64,000 bases of DNA from Loripinus fragilis (GCA_964019695.1 OZ026530.1:29556690-29620689), one strand, 5' to 3'. Counted from the stretch's first letter, positions 10,712 to 20,974 are shown. The notes: a model not told the origin generated them from the letters alone. A program made the numbers and translations.

Positions 10712-11652
10712 TTCCGTAGTATAGTCTTTGAGCGCATAAAAAACACTACCCTCTCCCCCCACCACACTAAAACATTTTCTACATACCAAATATTAAGGCT
10801 CTAGCCCTTGTGGTTTCAGACAAGAAGGTTTTTACATGTTTTCTCTAGATGAGCCTCTGCGAAACATGTGACCCCCTGGCGGGCCCATTTTGTGCTCCAG
10901 GGTCATAATTTGAACATACTTGGTAGAGGTCAACAAGGTGATGTTACATAACAAATATCAAGGAAGATTTTTTTTGTTTTCCCTATATAATGCTATGTAA
11001 GACATGTGACCCCCGGGGCGGTGCATTTTAGACCCCAGGGGCATTATTTGAACAAACTTAGTAGAGGTCCACTAGGTGATGCTAAATACCAAATATCAAG
11101 GCTCTAGGCCCTGTGGTTTCAGACAAGAAGATTTTTCACATTTTCCCTTAATATAAGCCTATGTAAAACATTTGACCCCCGGAGCAGGGCCATTTTTGGC
11201 CCCAGGACTATAATTGAACACAAAATGGTAGAGGTCCACTAGTTGATGCTACATACCAAATATCTCGGCACAAGGCTATGTGGTTTCAGACAAGAAGGGT
11301 TTTTCACATTTTCCATATAAGCCTATGTTAAACATGTGACCCCCAGGGCGGAACCATTTTTTGCCCAAGGGGTTTAATTTGAACAAGCTTGGTGAAGGTC
11401 CAGTAGGTGATGCTGCATACCAAATATCAAGGCTCTCCGACTTGTGGTTTCAGACAAGAAGATTTTTTCACATTTTCCCTATATAAGCCTATGCAAAACA
11501 TGTGAACCCTGGGGCGAGGCCATTTTTGGCCCCATAGATATATTTGAACAAACTTAGTAGAGGTTCACTAGGTGATGCTAAATACCAAATATCAATAGTC
11601 TAGGCCTTCTGGTTTCAGACAGGATGATTTATTCACGTTTTCCCTATATAAC

Positions 11653-11893
11653 AAATAGTAAGTGAGTATGATCAGGAAATACCACAATCACAAACTGCAG
11701 ACAACCCTGTGGCACCGCGAGGAAGAGCCGCTCAGCCATCACGAGACACCAGGAAGACAAATTAAGCAAAGCAACCAGCTCTCTCTTCCCCATCAAGATG
11801 ATTGCAATACTAGAATGGACATAAAGTAACGTACAACAAAACATAGAACAATTACAGACTCCCACAATGGGAGTAACAATTAACAAAAAGTCA
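11653..11893. mobile_element. Repeat family F, copy 2, inserted in the tandem array
   Basis: The array consensus CCCTATATAAGCCTATG is interrupted after CCCTATATAA and resumes at ATAAGCCTATG, implying a short (ATAA) duplication. The insert runs from CAAATAGTAAGTGAG to about AAAAAGTC. Its minus strand holds an open frame encoding MGKRELVALLNLSSWC and FPDHTH segments shared with the other copies. Confidence 0.75.
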
Positions 11894-12249
11894 TAAGCCT
11901 ATGTAAAACAATTGACCCCAGGGCGGGTCCATTTTTGGCCCCAGGGATATAATTCGAACAAACTTGGTAGAGGTCTACAAGGTGATGTTGCATACCAAAT
12001 GTCAAGGCTCTAGGCCTTGTGGTTTCAGACAAGAAGATTTTTTCACATTTTCCCTATAATAGAAGCCATTGTAAAATATGTGACCGCCGGGGCCGGGCCA
12101 TTTTTGGCCCTAGGGATATAATTTGAACAAACTTGGTTGAAGTCTACTAGGTGATGCTAAATATCAAATATCAATAGTCTAGGCCTTGTGGTTTCAGACA
12201 AGAAGATTTTTCTACATTTTCCCTATATAATCCTATGTAAAACATTTAA

Positions 12250-12304
12250 CCCCCCCCCCTCCCCCCCCCTCCCCCCCCCACCCCCCCCCCCCCCCCCCCC
12301 CCCC
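12250..12304. repeat. Poly-C tract
   Basis: A 55-bp run of almost pure C replaces the GGGGCGGG part of one array unit. It generates a proline-run open frame that should not be read as a gene. Confidence 0.9.
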
Positions 12305-12595
12305 GCCCAGGGATATAATTTGAACAAACTTGGTAGAGGTCCACTTGGTGATGCTACATACCAAATAATATCAAGGCTCTAGGCCCTGTGGTTTCAGACA
12401 AGAAGATTTTTTCATATTTTCCCTATATACATGTAAGCCTATATGTAAAACATGTGACCCCCGGGATGGGGCCATTTTTGGCCCCATGGCCATAATTTGA
12501 TTTTGTGATAGGTGAGCTAAAAATTTACCCAGCATGCATGGAGCTAAGCAATTTAATTCAATGTTTTCATTTTTCCTCTATGCATGCTAGAAACT

Positions 12596-12995
12596 TGTCA
12601 TGCTCTTTTGTTTGTCTGCTGATTATTTTCGAAATCAACTATTTCAAAAAAATTCTATCAGAGTGTATCGGGCCACATGGCGCATTGGGTAGCGAGTCTG
12701 ACTGCAGACCCATGGAGATTGATCATGAAATAATTTCTACAGTCATTCTCTTCCTTCCCCTGATTCAAAAAGGGTTGTTGTCAGTTACAAGAGAAAGTAT
12801 GTACACATAGTACTCAGGTTAACCGCTTAGTCAAGCTTGCCCAGGAAAAAGTGTGGCTAGGTGAACTGACCATCTCGACTGAATGAGATGTAAAGAATCA
12901 AACCAAACAACCATCAGAGTGTCAAACAGTTTGGATTCAGAGCAGGCCAAACTGTTTGCAAATGTTATCAGCAGACGGCACTGGAACTTTGCACA
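12596..12995. mobile_element. Family B MITE split by a SINE
   Basis: The left half (TTTGTCTGCTGATTATTTTC up to ATTCTATCAGAGTGT) and the right half (ATCAGAGTGTCAAACAGTTTGG to TATCAGCAGACGGC) join into one family B element when 12667-12922 is removed. The central hairpin is shortened relative to other copies. Confidence 0.8.
12667..12912 (+). mobile_element. tRNA-derived SINE with perfect 10-bp target duplication
   Basis: ATCAGAGTGT occurs at 12657-12666 and 12913-12922, immediately outside the insert. The body matches the SINE at 10388-10711 (GGAGATTGATCATGAAATAA, CCAGGAAAAAGTGTGG). The head keeps GGCGCATTGGGTAGCG but lacks the B-box region, so this copy is probably inactive. The tail is AAACCAAACAACC. 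Confidence 0.85.
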
Positions 12996-13215
12996 ACTCA
13001 AAGAACTGCATCAAAGAGTGTGCCATATAACAAAAGGCGTTTATCAGCTTATGAGAAATGAGAATGCATATCGAACAGGTCAAGGACCATGTTCTACAAC
13101 AATTACTGCTCTTTATTGCGACAACTCATCACTCATATGCAGGGATTTTCTAGGCCTGATTTGGGGCCCTTCCCAATTCAAATACAGTGTTCGCGTTTAC
13201 GCCGTAATAATATCT

Positions 13216-13632
13216 AAATCATATCATCATAATCGGATTTTTGATTAACGTGCAGGTGCAGGGGCATCATCCACATCAGTGGGCCCCTTTCCAGGTAACT
13301 GGCTAGCTGCACGCATAGCAGATCTCACACCTGATCTCCAGGTGCTCCTTTCTTGAGGGTCAACTGTGGTGAGCTTCCACTCATGGCAGTCTTTCTCTGT
13401 CAGTTTCTTCCATGTTTGCTTGGGCCTCCCTGCCCCCCGCTTGCCGTCAATCTGCATATCATATGCTGTTCTGATTGCACCACTCGAACGCGCCACATGC
13501 CCAAACCAGCGAAGCCTTCTCTCTCTCAAAATGAGGTCGAGGTCCTCAAGCTGAAGCTTTGCCAGTAGCTCGCTTGACCTTACACTGGCCACATCCTCTG
13601 GCTTGATACTGCAGATCTGTCTGATCATGGCC
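13216..13632 (-). pseudogene. LINE 3' fragment: end of reverse transcriptase ORF plus (ATGATG) tail
   Basis: The minus strand reads from MIRQICSIKPEDVA to a stop after DVDDAPAPAR, with RLRWFGHVARSSGAI and GAGRPKQTWKKL on the way. These same residues end the larger copy at 61514-63471. The element is truncated at its 5' side near 13632, where similarity stops after ATCATGGCCCTA. The 3' side ends in ATTATGATGATATGATTTAG, a short version of the ATG-rich tail. This is a dead 5'-truncated copy. Confidence 0.85.
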
Positions 13633-13763
13633 CTAGATCAAAAGCAGTCGACTTTCAACACATTTAAGCCAGCTCAATAGTAAAGAGAGTTAAAACCCTT
13701 GACTAATGGTATTTTGTACTACTTTGCAAAGCTTTAAAATCACAAAGAGACTGCTATAAATAG

Positions 13764-14105
13764 CAGGGATTTTTTTTGGTGTCCTCAGGGGCCGAAATTC
13801 TGCCCCTTTCCCAATGGGATTTAGGTGACTTTTTTCCCAATTTGAAAAAAAAATTCCCAATCTAAAAAAAAAACAAAAAAAACAAACACACACACACTAC
13901 ATAATGACAATCTACTAGAATTGCATCCTATTTTCCTTCAATTTAATGGCAATAGTATGTGTAATAGCTAATTTGTTTTTAAACTGACCGAAAAATGCTG
14001 TTCTTGTTTGTTTAGAAAATTTCCCAATTTAGTGGTTTAAAGCGCTAATTTTCCCAATCTGAAAGGCCCTAGGGCCCCTTCCCAAAATTGCAAAAAAAAT
14101 CCCTG
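13764..14105. mobile_element. CAGGG-ended (hAT-type) MITE, copy H1
   Basis: Ends CAGGGATTTTTTT and AAAAAAATCCCTG are inverted, and AATAG flanks both (13759-13763, 14106-14110). CAGGG-type ends with a 5-bp duplication fit short-duplication hAT families. The inside has repeated CCCAATTTG / TTCCCAATTT segments, an A-run and a short CA run. No transposase frame. Confidence 0.75.
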
Positions 14106-14110
14106 AATAG

Positions 14111-14924
14111 TATTCAGTTGTGGTTTTCCGACATCCGTTGTTCATAGCAACGGTTGAAATCAGAACGAGGCTCAGCTATAAATAATAATTTACGTTTTTT
14201 CCAAAATGGATTTGCTGGGTAAAAAAGGCGTTTGTCTCGAGGAATCACACGAGAAACATTTAAATAACTTAATAAAGTGTATTCTGAAGCCAATACTATC
14301 ACAAATCGATGTTTTATCAGTTAAAAAATGCGTTCACTGACAGGTTCAGCGATTTTCAACAGGCACAAGTAAAATAATCGTGGTCTAGAGCGTCAAGTAA
14401 AGACTTTTTAAAAGCGAAAAAGTTTAACAGTCAAAGACTCCATCACAGCTAAGTCTGCTTTTCTTTTGCTTTTTTTTAATTGATCGTCAATCACTTAGTG
14501 TAAACTGAAAATGTTTGAGATTAAAGTTAATTGGTAGTTTTAGCTAACTTCTCTGTGTTTAATATTGCAAAAAAAATAGGTTGGGAAACTTTCTGGGACT
14601 CAGTAAAATTTACATGGGACTCAACTTTTGTTGATGCCCTGGATCCCAGGGACCCAATAGAAAATCAAGCCTAAATCTAACACTGAAATACATTTTAGTG
14701 AATATTTCATGAAAATCCGACCAAAAATAGCAAGTTAAGATTTCTATGCAAATTTTCATGAGTTATTATGAAGGGCAAAGCAACATGTCACAGCTTTAAC
14801 TGCTAATTTCTTTTGATTTCAATCAGTTTAAAATGGTGGTCCAGTTCTTTAAGACTGCATCAAGTTTTACCAATATTGATGGTTCAAATGCTTTCCCCCA
14901 AATTCAACATGATAAATACACATT
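14111..14924. other. No gene seen
   Basis: AT-rich sequence without splice-bounded frames. A block near 14580-14670 (GGGACTCAGTAAAATTTACA ... GGATCCCAGGGACCCAATAG) may be a degraded repeat but has no partner in the window. Confidence 0.4.
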
Positions 14925-15597
14925 GTACGGTAAATCTTGATTTGTTTGTTCAGCCAAAAATAATTATTTTTCTCTTTGTACGAACTATTAAATTTTTTTG
15001 GGAAAAATGCCACTGTACGAACTAATAAAATGAAATCCTGATGATCGCTAAAAGCATGCGAAATTTTTCCAGAAGGAGGTATCTCGGTGTATATTTTAAG
15101 CCTAGTCGTATACTGATACATGATGAAAGATGAAACCAAGAATAGCGATAACCATGTGCCTTCTTGTCGAATTTATTTTCAAAATTTCCACAAAGATTCT
15201 AAGACGTGGCTACATGAATGCACCCCTGAATAATTTACATACACATCAAAATTCGTTTTCATCCGACTGTCTGCTAGCTCTATAACATAAAGCTGGCGTA
15301 TATCGCAGCAATGTCTTTTTATTTCATTTTGAGAAATGATGACAGCATGTAGATTCTATTCTGATCTATAATATTCTACCCAGAGCCTGCGTTATCGCAG
15401 GAGAGTCAAGTCAAATAATATGCATCACAACTTACATTTCAGCGCATGCTATATAATTCCATTTAAAGTCCCTGTAATGTCAATGTAGAACAAGATCAAA
15501 TGTTTTGAAGTGTCCGTACATGTATTTAACTCTCGTCGTAATGGAAAATGAACCATTTCATTAGAAAACCTGTCCTTTGCATGCGCGGACACAGAAA

Positions 15598-15850
15598 GTT
15601 TTTCAGAGGGGGCCCAACTCTGACGTTTTTTAAAAATTTGAACAGAGAGAGGATCCAAATAACACTAAAAGCGGGGAATTATCGGCCAACCAGCGCAACG
15701 GGCCCATGATGGCCTGACATTGAATACTGGCAAGGTAGCTTTGTAATTTTCAGGGGATCTGGACCAGTATTGCTGAGAAACCCTATAGATTGGGGGGGGG
15801 GGGGGGGGTTCAGACTCCTGTCCCCCCTCTGGATCGGCCCATGCTACAAG
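15598..15850. repeat. Dispersed repeat family I (GGGGGTCC / CCTCTGGATC type), copy 1
   Basis: Shares with 50262-50537 the order AGAAAGTTTT, GATCCAAATA, CGGCC, GATGGCC, ACATTGAATRCTGGC, GGACCAGTATTGCT, GAAACCCTATAG, CTGTCCCC, CTCTGGAT, CGGCCCATGC. A pure G run occupies 15792-15808. No open frame is conserved between the copies. Confidence 0.75.
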
Positions 15851-15872
15851 GGCTTTAGTTAAGTTTTGAAAA

Positions 15873-16268
15873 GTGGATCTATCACACTACCTTACAGCCA
15901 ACAACAGTGTAGGATGCACATGCTCATCTTTGCCTCGGACCAAGGTCCGATTCTTTGCATACTGTACGCCACGCCGTCAGAATAGGCCTTCTGACACTCA
16001 GAAAAACTGCCGAACAATTTTATATGTTTGCTTTCACGTCGGGATGAGCCAAAGTGATCAGTTCATAGAAGGTTTTTTTCCATGCAAATCCATGAATTGG
16101 AGACAGCCGTTCAATTATGTATCATGTGCTAACTTGCTAAGTCCGCTTTCGTGCGCCAAGACCACCACCTGCTACCCGATTCTTAAAACAACACCAACAC
16201 GTGGCTCTGATAGCAGTGTCTTTGATCTAAATTTCATGCTGTCTCTGTCCTTTTGTTGCGGCTGGTAA
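15873..16268 (+). other. 131-codon open frame, not recognised
   Basis: An ATG-initiated open frame with no recognisable motif, no splice context and no relative elsewhere in the window. It is Ser/Cys-rich without regular Cys spacing. It lies inside the possible 2.9-kb transposon at 14925-17852 and follows a family I repeat. It is most likely chance openness, but it is the longest plus-strand frame in that element. Confidence 0.2.
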
Positions 16269-16879
16269 TATTAGCAGACAGTTTGGGCCCAGATCTGGCC
16301 CGACAAAATAAAACGTTGTTTTTGCTTTTTCATAACATGAGCACCGATCAGACTGTGTGGTCCGCAGGCTGATCTGCGACTTTGTTGGTCGCATGCAACA
16401 AAGTTGGGCACACCTACAGACGTAGTTCTGAGATGTCGCGATCACCTCAAGGTTTTTAATGGCTACCTAGTCATGGGCGTATCCAGGAATTTTCGTCGAG
16501 TCCAGGTCAATCGGAAAAAAAAACTCTGACGATTTTTTTTTTTAGTCCTCAGCTTATTTTACTGGAGTCAAATGGTTAATTTCAAAGAAAACTATCATTT
16601 TTCAAGTCTCCGGAGGGGGTCCAACATTTTTCAGGGGGTCCAACTTTTTCCATCTGAGCCTTCGCTGCTTGCATATGGGATCTCATGAATTTGCTAATTT
16701 CATGAAAATCATGTTGGTATGTGCATCTGTGCGTAAATTATCTCAGTAATGCAGCACTCAGGAACTTCCAGAGGACAAATGAGACACGCCCCGATGTTTA
16801 AATGTTCCATTTTGAGGGATTTGATATACGATAGGAATAGTCATGTAGTTAGAAAACACAACGTACGTACATGTCTAGA

Positions 16880-17590
16880 CTTCAAGTGACCCTGACGAGA
16901 TTGCGCACCACAAAAACTCTCCTGAGCCTTATATGATTACATCTGTTGGGCCAGCTACCAGCTCATATGGGGCTCAGCGTATTGGGTTGGAGTTGTGTTC
17001 AAGAAAGAGCTCAAGCATAGCAGTGTCCTCTGTGACTCATGCGGCTTGGGTGCTTCTGATTCGTGAAACTAAATAACAGTTCATTTGCACGTACAGCAGT
17101 GTATTTAATTTTTGTAATGTCTCCGATGATTTGATCGCATTGGCGACATAGGCCTCCGCTCAACGTCGCATGAATTTTATTTGGCCTGAGTCTTCATCCA
17201 CTTCAAACTTTATGGAAGTGAGCAGCGAGACCCTGACGATATTGCGCATACTCACACATTCTCCTGAGCCTTCGTTGATCACATCTGTTGGGCCAGCTAC
17301 CTGCAGCTCATATGGGGCTTTGTGCAAGTTGATTTCATGCTCGGGTCCGAGCTGTGTTAAAGAAAAAGCTCAAACATAGCAGTGCCCTCTGTGACGCACG
17401 TGGCTTGGGTATCCCCGATTAGAGAAAATATGACATAGAAGCAATAAATTACAGTCCATTCTAAGGACACTTGGCGCATTTGTTTTTGTAATGACCGTAC
17501 AAAATATCTCAGACCATTTGATCGTATCGGGGACATAGGTGTGTAAATTTGCATCCGCTCGACGTATCAGGAAATAATCGTGCGAAGTCA
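16880..17590. repeat. Two diverged direct copies of a ~300-bp segment
   Basis: About 16885-17170 and 17222-17585 share, in order, GACCCTGACGA, TTGCGCA, CTCCTGAGCCTT, ATCACATCTGTTGGGCCAGC, CTCATATGGGGCT, GTGTTCAAGAAAGAGCTCAA-like, ATAGCAGTG, CCTCTGTGAC and GGCTTGGGT. The GTAATG ... TTTGATCG region follows in each. It is a tandem-like duplication of unknown function. Confidence 0.7.
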
Positions 17591-17852
17591 ATGCTGGAGT
17601 TACACGTTAGCGAATTTGGTCGTTATATTGACAGACGAAAAGACTCACGCGAGGTATTGTAGACAGCTGCACTGATTAAAAAAAACAGGCTCCAATGAAG
17701 GAAAAAAGCTGTGTACAAACTAATAAAAATTACAGATCAGAAAAATGACCACTGTACGAACTAATACATGACATTTTGTGCTGACCGGTTTGTAAATAAT
17801 TTACGGTGTACGAACTATTCGAATGTACAAACTAATACAAGATTTACCGTAC

Positions 17853-18240
17853 TTGTAATAATAATCTTAGCTTTAATTGGGAATGGAGTCAATATTCAAT
17901 ATTTGGTCCCAAACTTGGGTTTAAAATATTTAATACACTTGCTGCAATGCAGTGCTTCACTATTTTGTTCCTTGCATATGCCTTGATTTATTGGCTGTCA
18001 AGGCAACTATTCATTTCAGTTGCCAGACTCCCACAGGAACAATCATGCTAATTTTGATAAAGATACTATAGCCTCTTGAGGACAGATGAATGGATGTGCT
18101 TGCATAACCCTATGACACAAAGATAATACAGAGGTTTCAACACAGTCAATTCTCCTAGGGACTAGAGATTTGATTTTGAATTAGCAGTAGTTCGAATTAT
18201 AGTGAGGAAGACATAAAAATATATAACTCCCCAAAAAATT
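17853..18240. other. No gene seen
   Basis: Non-coding AT-rich sequence with no repeat partner recognised in the window. Confidence 0.4.
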
Positions 18241-18375
18241 ATTAATATTATCAGGGGTTTTTTATATATCAACATACGTTTTGGACACGTAAAAGAAACA
18301 TCTCAAGGAGACGTTTCTTTTATGAAATTGCATCCAAAACATATGTTATTATAGACAGATATCAAAAACTATTAT
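18241..18375. mobile_element. Family C MITE, diverged short copy
   Basis: The core reads AAGAAACATCTCAAGGAGAC then GTTTCTTTT, flanked by CATACGTTTTGG and CCAAAACATATG as inverted arms. The usual outer arms are reduced. Confidence 0.6.
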
Positions 18376-18499
18376 GAATAGGTCCTATTCGCTGAATTCA
18401 GTGTGTCTCATACTTATTTTGAATTAACGAGTATTTCGAAAAATCAACGTTCAAATTTTCCAGATCTTACTGTATTTCTATAATCATACTTTCGTATAA

Positions 18500-18765
18500 A
18501 AAACTTTCTTGATCTGAATAGAGAATGATATTTTAGTTCATTGTTCATAAAAACATATGTTGTTGGTAGGCTCTCAGATAAAAGTGCCTTACATGAAAGT
18601 TACTTTTTTATTTCTCAAAACCAAAACATATGTTGTGAGAGCTCAAAAGAACCATCTCAAAGAGATGTTTCTTTTGCGTATCCAAAACACATGTTTAAAC
18701 TGTTGGATAAGAATATAATTACAATTTGATGCCCAAAAATATTGCTTATCTGTACCTATGAAAAA
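18500..18765. mobile_element. Family C MITE
   Basis: Contains TTTTTTATTTCTCAAAACCA, ACATATGTTGTGAGAGCTCA, a palindromic core ACCATCTCAAAGAGATG and a downstream CCAAAACACATG arm. A second ACATATGTTGTTGG fragment just upstream (near 18552) suggests two overlapping or partly duplicated copies. Confidence 0.65.
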
Positions 18766-19133
18766 TGATATTCTTCTCCATTCTCCATGAGAACATGTCA
18801 TTGGGAGTTTCTAATTGAACATCAAATTACAGAAAGATATTTTCTTTCATATTCTGCCTCACTATTCGTTCAGCCTAATCTTGGTCCAAACTGTTTGGAA
18901 CAACACAACAGTTAAACATTTTCCCCATAAACAATAGGTGTGATCGGTGACACTGTGTTCAGCTATTCATGTTGTATAATTGTTGAAGCTATAAAAACTG
19001 TCACAAGACAACTGTAGTCACAAGGGACAATACTCTGTATGCCTTATTGGATACTAGTAGTATCCATATTATCATTCTTGTCTTGGTGTGATCTCATGAA
19101 AATTGCAGAAAAAAACGAGAAATTGGCGCAGAT

Positions 19134-19868
19134 ATGTCACAGTCAATAGAAGAATTAGAAGGGAAAATTGATGACTTGTTAACGGGGTTCAAATAACATT
19201 TAGCAATTATTGACTCTCACTTTAAAGTAATTTATATTGAACTTTTTGCGAGAAAAAGAGACAAGTACCTTCCGCTGAATTCGGCCTTTATGAGCCAGGC
19301 ATTCAGCCCTGATATTGAAGAGACAACTGGCATAAGCCCTCCCAGGGCCTGTTCAAACACCCCTGGGTTTGTCAGCATGAATGAAAATACTTTGGACACT
19401 GCTTTCACAAGTGCTAACATTCAAGCAAAATATCGCCAAGTGAAAGATTCAGTAAACAAAATCAGACTTTCTCCCAACAACGTAGCTAAGTACCAGAGTC
19501 AAGTAATAGCAAGAAACTCCGTCATATGGCTACAATCATCAACGAAAATGCAAGATACAGTAAAACCTGTCTTAAGCGGCCACTCAAAAATAGACAAAAC
19601 AAATACCTTATTGACAAATGGTAGCTTAATGAAGGTCAAAAGTATTGCAGAATGCTCTCTTGGAGCATTCTGCAATACTTTTGACCTGTATTAAGCGATA
19701 ATCGGTCTTGAAAACCAATTTTGGTCTTCTTTTTGAGTGGCCACTTAAGACAGGTTTTACTGTATGTCTGAAATACTCTGGAATAAGGAAAGAAACAATG
19801 AGGAGTCACTCACTGCTATTTCAAAAGTCTTACAGGCACAAATTGACAAATTTCTAAAAGGCAATCAA
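19134..19868 (+). pseudogene. Broken protein-coding sequence, unrecognised, with a MITE inside
   Basis: An open frame starts at ATG 19134 (MSQSIEELEGKIDDLL), meets one in-frame TAA at 19194-19196, and continues in the same frame through HFKVIYIELFARKRDKYLPL, SPDIEETTG and KYRQVKDSVNKIRLS. It is then interrupted by a 205-bp TA-flanked insertion at 19558-19762. After the insert and one TA are ignored, the same frame goes on through SEILWNKERNNEE and ends near 19868 in a palindromic repeat. The charged, Leu/Ile-rich ends look helical or coiled-coil. The family is not recognised. An acceptor-like TTGCAG precedes it at about 19102-19107. A decayed exon or a retrocopy are both possible. Confidence 0.55.
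19558..19762. mobile_element. Tc1/mariner-like MITE (family K), intact ends with TA duplication
   Basis: The ends CAGTAAAACCTGTCTTAAG and its inverse CTTAAGACAGGTTTTACTG are flanked by TA (19556-19557, 19763-19764). Internal AGGTCAAAAGTATTGCAGAA pairs with TTCTGCAATACTTTTGACCT, giving a second hairpin. CAGT-type ends with a TA duplication are typical of Tc1/mariner derivatives. It carries no transposase. Further copies are at 1-90 and 59080-59826. Confidence 0.85.
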
Positions 19869-19937
19869 AAACCGTGTAGACCCAGATCAGCTGGCTTCTA
19901 AAGAAGCCAGCAAATCAGGATCCAAACTGTTTTTCAT
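19869..19937. repeat. Palindromic hairpin of family A/B type
   Basis: GTGTAGACCCAGATCAGCTG and a right arm CAAATCAGGATCCAAACTGT are imperfectly inverted around GGCTTCTAAAGAAGCC. It ends the open frame of the pseudogene at 19134-19868. Confidence 0.6.
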
Positions 19938-19988
19938 AAACACAATGAATCAAAAATAACATTGAAGCTGAACCAGTGGACTGGCTTG

Positions 19989-20184
19989 TTTGTTTAACTT
20001 GATTTTTTACGTCCCATCAACAATCTTTCAGTTTTAAAGGGACGGGTCTTCCTGGGTTGAACCAGTACTAAGCTAGGATTAATGTTCTTGCTCAAGGACA
20101 CAACACAGTGATGCCGGTGATGCTCGAACCCACGGCCCCTGGGTCTCAAGTCAAGCACTCTAGCACTGAGCCACTGTGCTCCCT
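19989..20184 (-). mobile_element. tRNA-derived SINE, minus strand
   Basis: Read on the minus strand it starts GGAGCACAGTGGCTCAGTGC (A-box-like), then GTGGGTTCGAGCATCACC (B-box-like), then a body ending in TTGATGGGACGTAAAAAATC. The flanks GGACTGGCTTG (19978-19988) and GGAATGGCTTG (20185-20195) are a likely 11-bp target duplication with two changes. It is a different SINE family from the 10388 copy. Confidence 0.8.
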
Positions 20185-20324
20185 GGAATGGCTTGAAAAT
20201 CTAAAGTTAGAGCAGCATTCATAACTCAAAAAGAACTTGCGCTTAAAGAAGAATGTGCACTTATTTGATAGAATACAGTACTTGGAATTCTACAGGCCTC
20301 AAGGGTCTAGATAAGGGTGTGTAA

Positions 20325-20500
20325 TAAAAAAAAATATGTTTTCTTATTCGTCAAGGAAAACATATGCTGTGGGTACTGAGCAGAACCTTCTCAGTGAGGT
20401 GGTCCTTTTAGGCACCCAAAACATATGTTAACTGATGGATAAGAAAATATCCTTAATTTTAGGTTCTGATTTCTGTTATAATCTGGACCTATGATTCTAC
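20325..20500. mobile_element. Family C MITE
   Basis: Contains TTTTCTTATTCGTCAAGGAA, AACATATGCTGTGGGTACTG, the core AACCTTCTCAGTGAGGTGGT and CACCCAAAACATATGTTAAC. It lies in the prune intron, beside another copy in the same orientation. Confidence 0.75.
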
Positions 20501-20520
20501 AATCATTATATTTGATATTC

Positions 20521-20690
20521 AGGGCTCCAGATAAGAGTGCGTAATTGAAAATTGTTTTTCTTATTTCTCGACCAAAATATGTTGTGGGCACTCAAAAGAA
20601 CCGTCTCAATGAGACGGTTCTTTTGAGCACCCAAAATATATGTTTAAGTTGATGGTTAAGAAATCAATGACAATTTTAGCTAAAATTTTA
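20521..20690. mobile_element. Family C MITE adjoining the prune splice donor
   Basis: Has ATTTCTCGACCAAAATATGT and a perfect core GAACCGTCTCAATGAGACGG followed by TTCTTTTGAGCACCC. Its right part (GATGGTTAAGAAATC ... CAATTTTAGC) runs to within about 6 bp of the intron donor at 20695-20696 of the minus-strand prune exon. Confidence 0.75.
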
Positions 20691-20696
20691 GCATAC

Positions 20697-20974
20697 CTTT
20701 CTGATTCTGGTCGTTCGTTCACATGATGATCAATCACAGAGACCACACAATCCTCCAATACACAATCCTGTCCCGTCAACACATTATGATCAACAAGGGT
20801 CAGTCTCAATTTTCTCTCCTCCTTTAACTGGTTTAAGTTAATGTGGTCCCTAAAGGTTAAAAGGTCAGCTGGAATCTTCAGTTTAGAAAAGAAGTAGGTT
20901 GTTTCAGTGCGCTGATGGTGCTGGCAGGCCTTGATGTTCAAAACTGGCAGGAAAAGTGTGTCATCTGTCTTTTT
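20697..20974 (-). CDS. prune: prune-family DHH phosphoesterase, internal exon
   Basis: The minus strand has acceptor TTGATTACAG before 20974 and donor GTATGC after 20697; the exon starts in phase 0 and is 278 bp. The translation runs from KKTDDTLFLPVLNIK through SKLKIPADLLTFRDHINL and LRLTLVDHNVL to VVSVIDHHVNERPESE. LPVLNI, the FRD-x-I-x-L segment, LVDH and the IDHH (DHH) motif are the recognised order in prune-type exopolyphosphatases, cytosolic phosphohydrolases of the DHH superfamily. The second residue after LVD-H is Asn where a second His is common. It joins in frame to the exon at 22062-22169. Later exons (the DHHA2 part) were not found in the window. Confidence 0.85.

Larger units (their letters stand above)
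10785..12495. repeat. Tandem array, about nine units of 165-170 bp
   Basis: Unit starts fall near 10787, 10954, 11090, 11260, 11418, 11585, 11992, 12155 and 12357. Each unit carries ATATCAAGGCTCTAGGCC, GTGGTTTCAGACAAGAAG, TTTTCCCTATATAA, CCATTTTTGGCCCCAGGG and GGTCCACTAGGTGATGC. Several units are partly deleted. A family F repeat interrupts the array at 11653-11893 and a poly-C tract sits in one unit at 12250-12304. No conserved open frame runs through the units. Confidence 0.85.
14925..17852. mobile_element. Possible 2.9-kb transposon with 15-bp inverted ends
   Basis: GTACGGTAAATCTTG (14925-14939) is exactly inverted at 17838-17852. Next to the ends lie direct copies of TGTACGAACTA motifs: two near the left end (about 14978-15025) and four near the right end (about 17700-17835), including a shared CCACTGTACGAACTAATA stretch. 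The interior holds other repeats (15598-15850, 16880-17590) but no recognisable transposase. A target duplication was not found, so the boundary call is tentative. Confidence 0.45.

Noticed and set aside
12188..12382. Proline-run open frame
   Set aside because: It is created by the poly-C tract at 12250-12304 within a tandem array unit.
16227..16445. Minus-strand 72-codon frame
   Set aside because: It overlaps a diverged family A/B-type palindrome (GGGCCCAGATCTGGCCC region) and has no motif.
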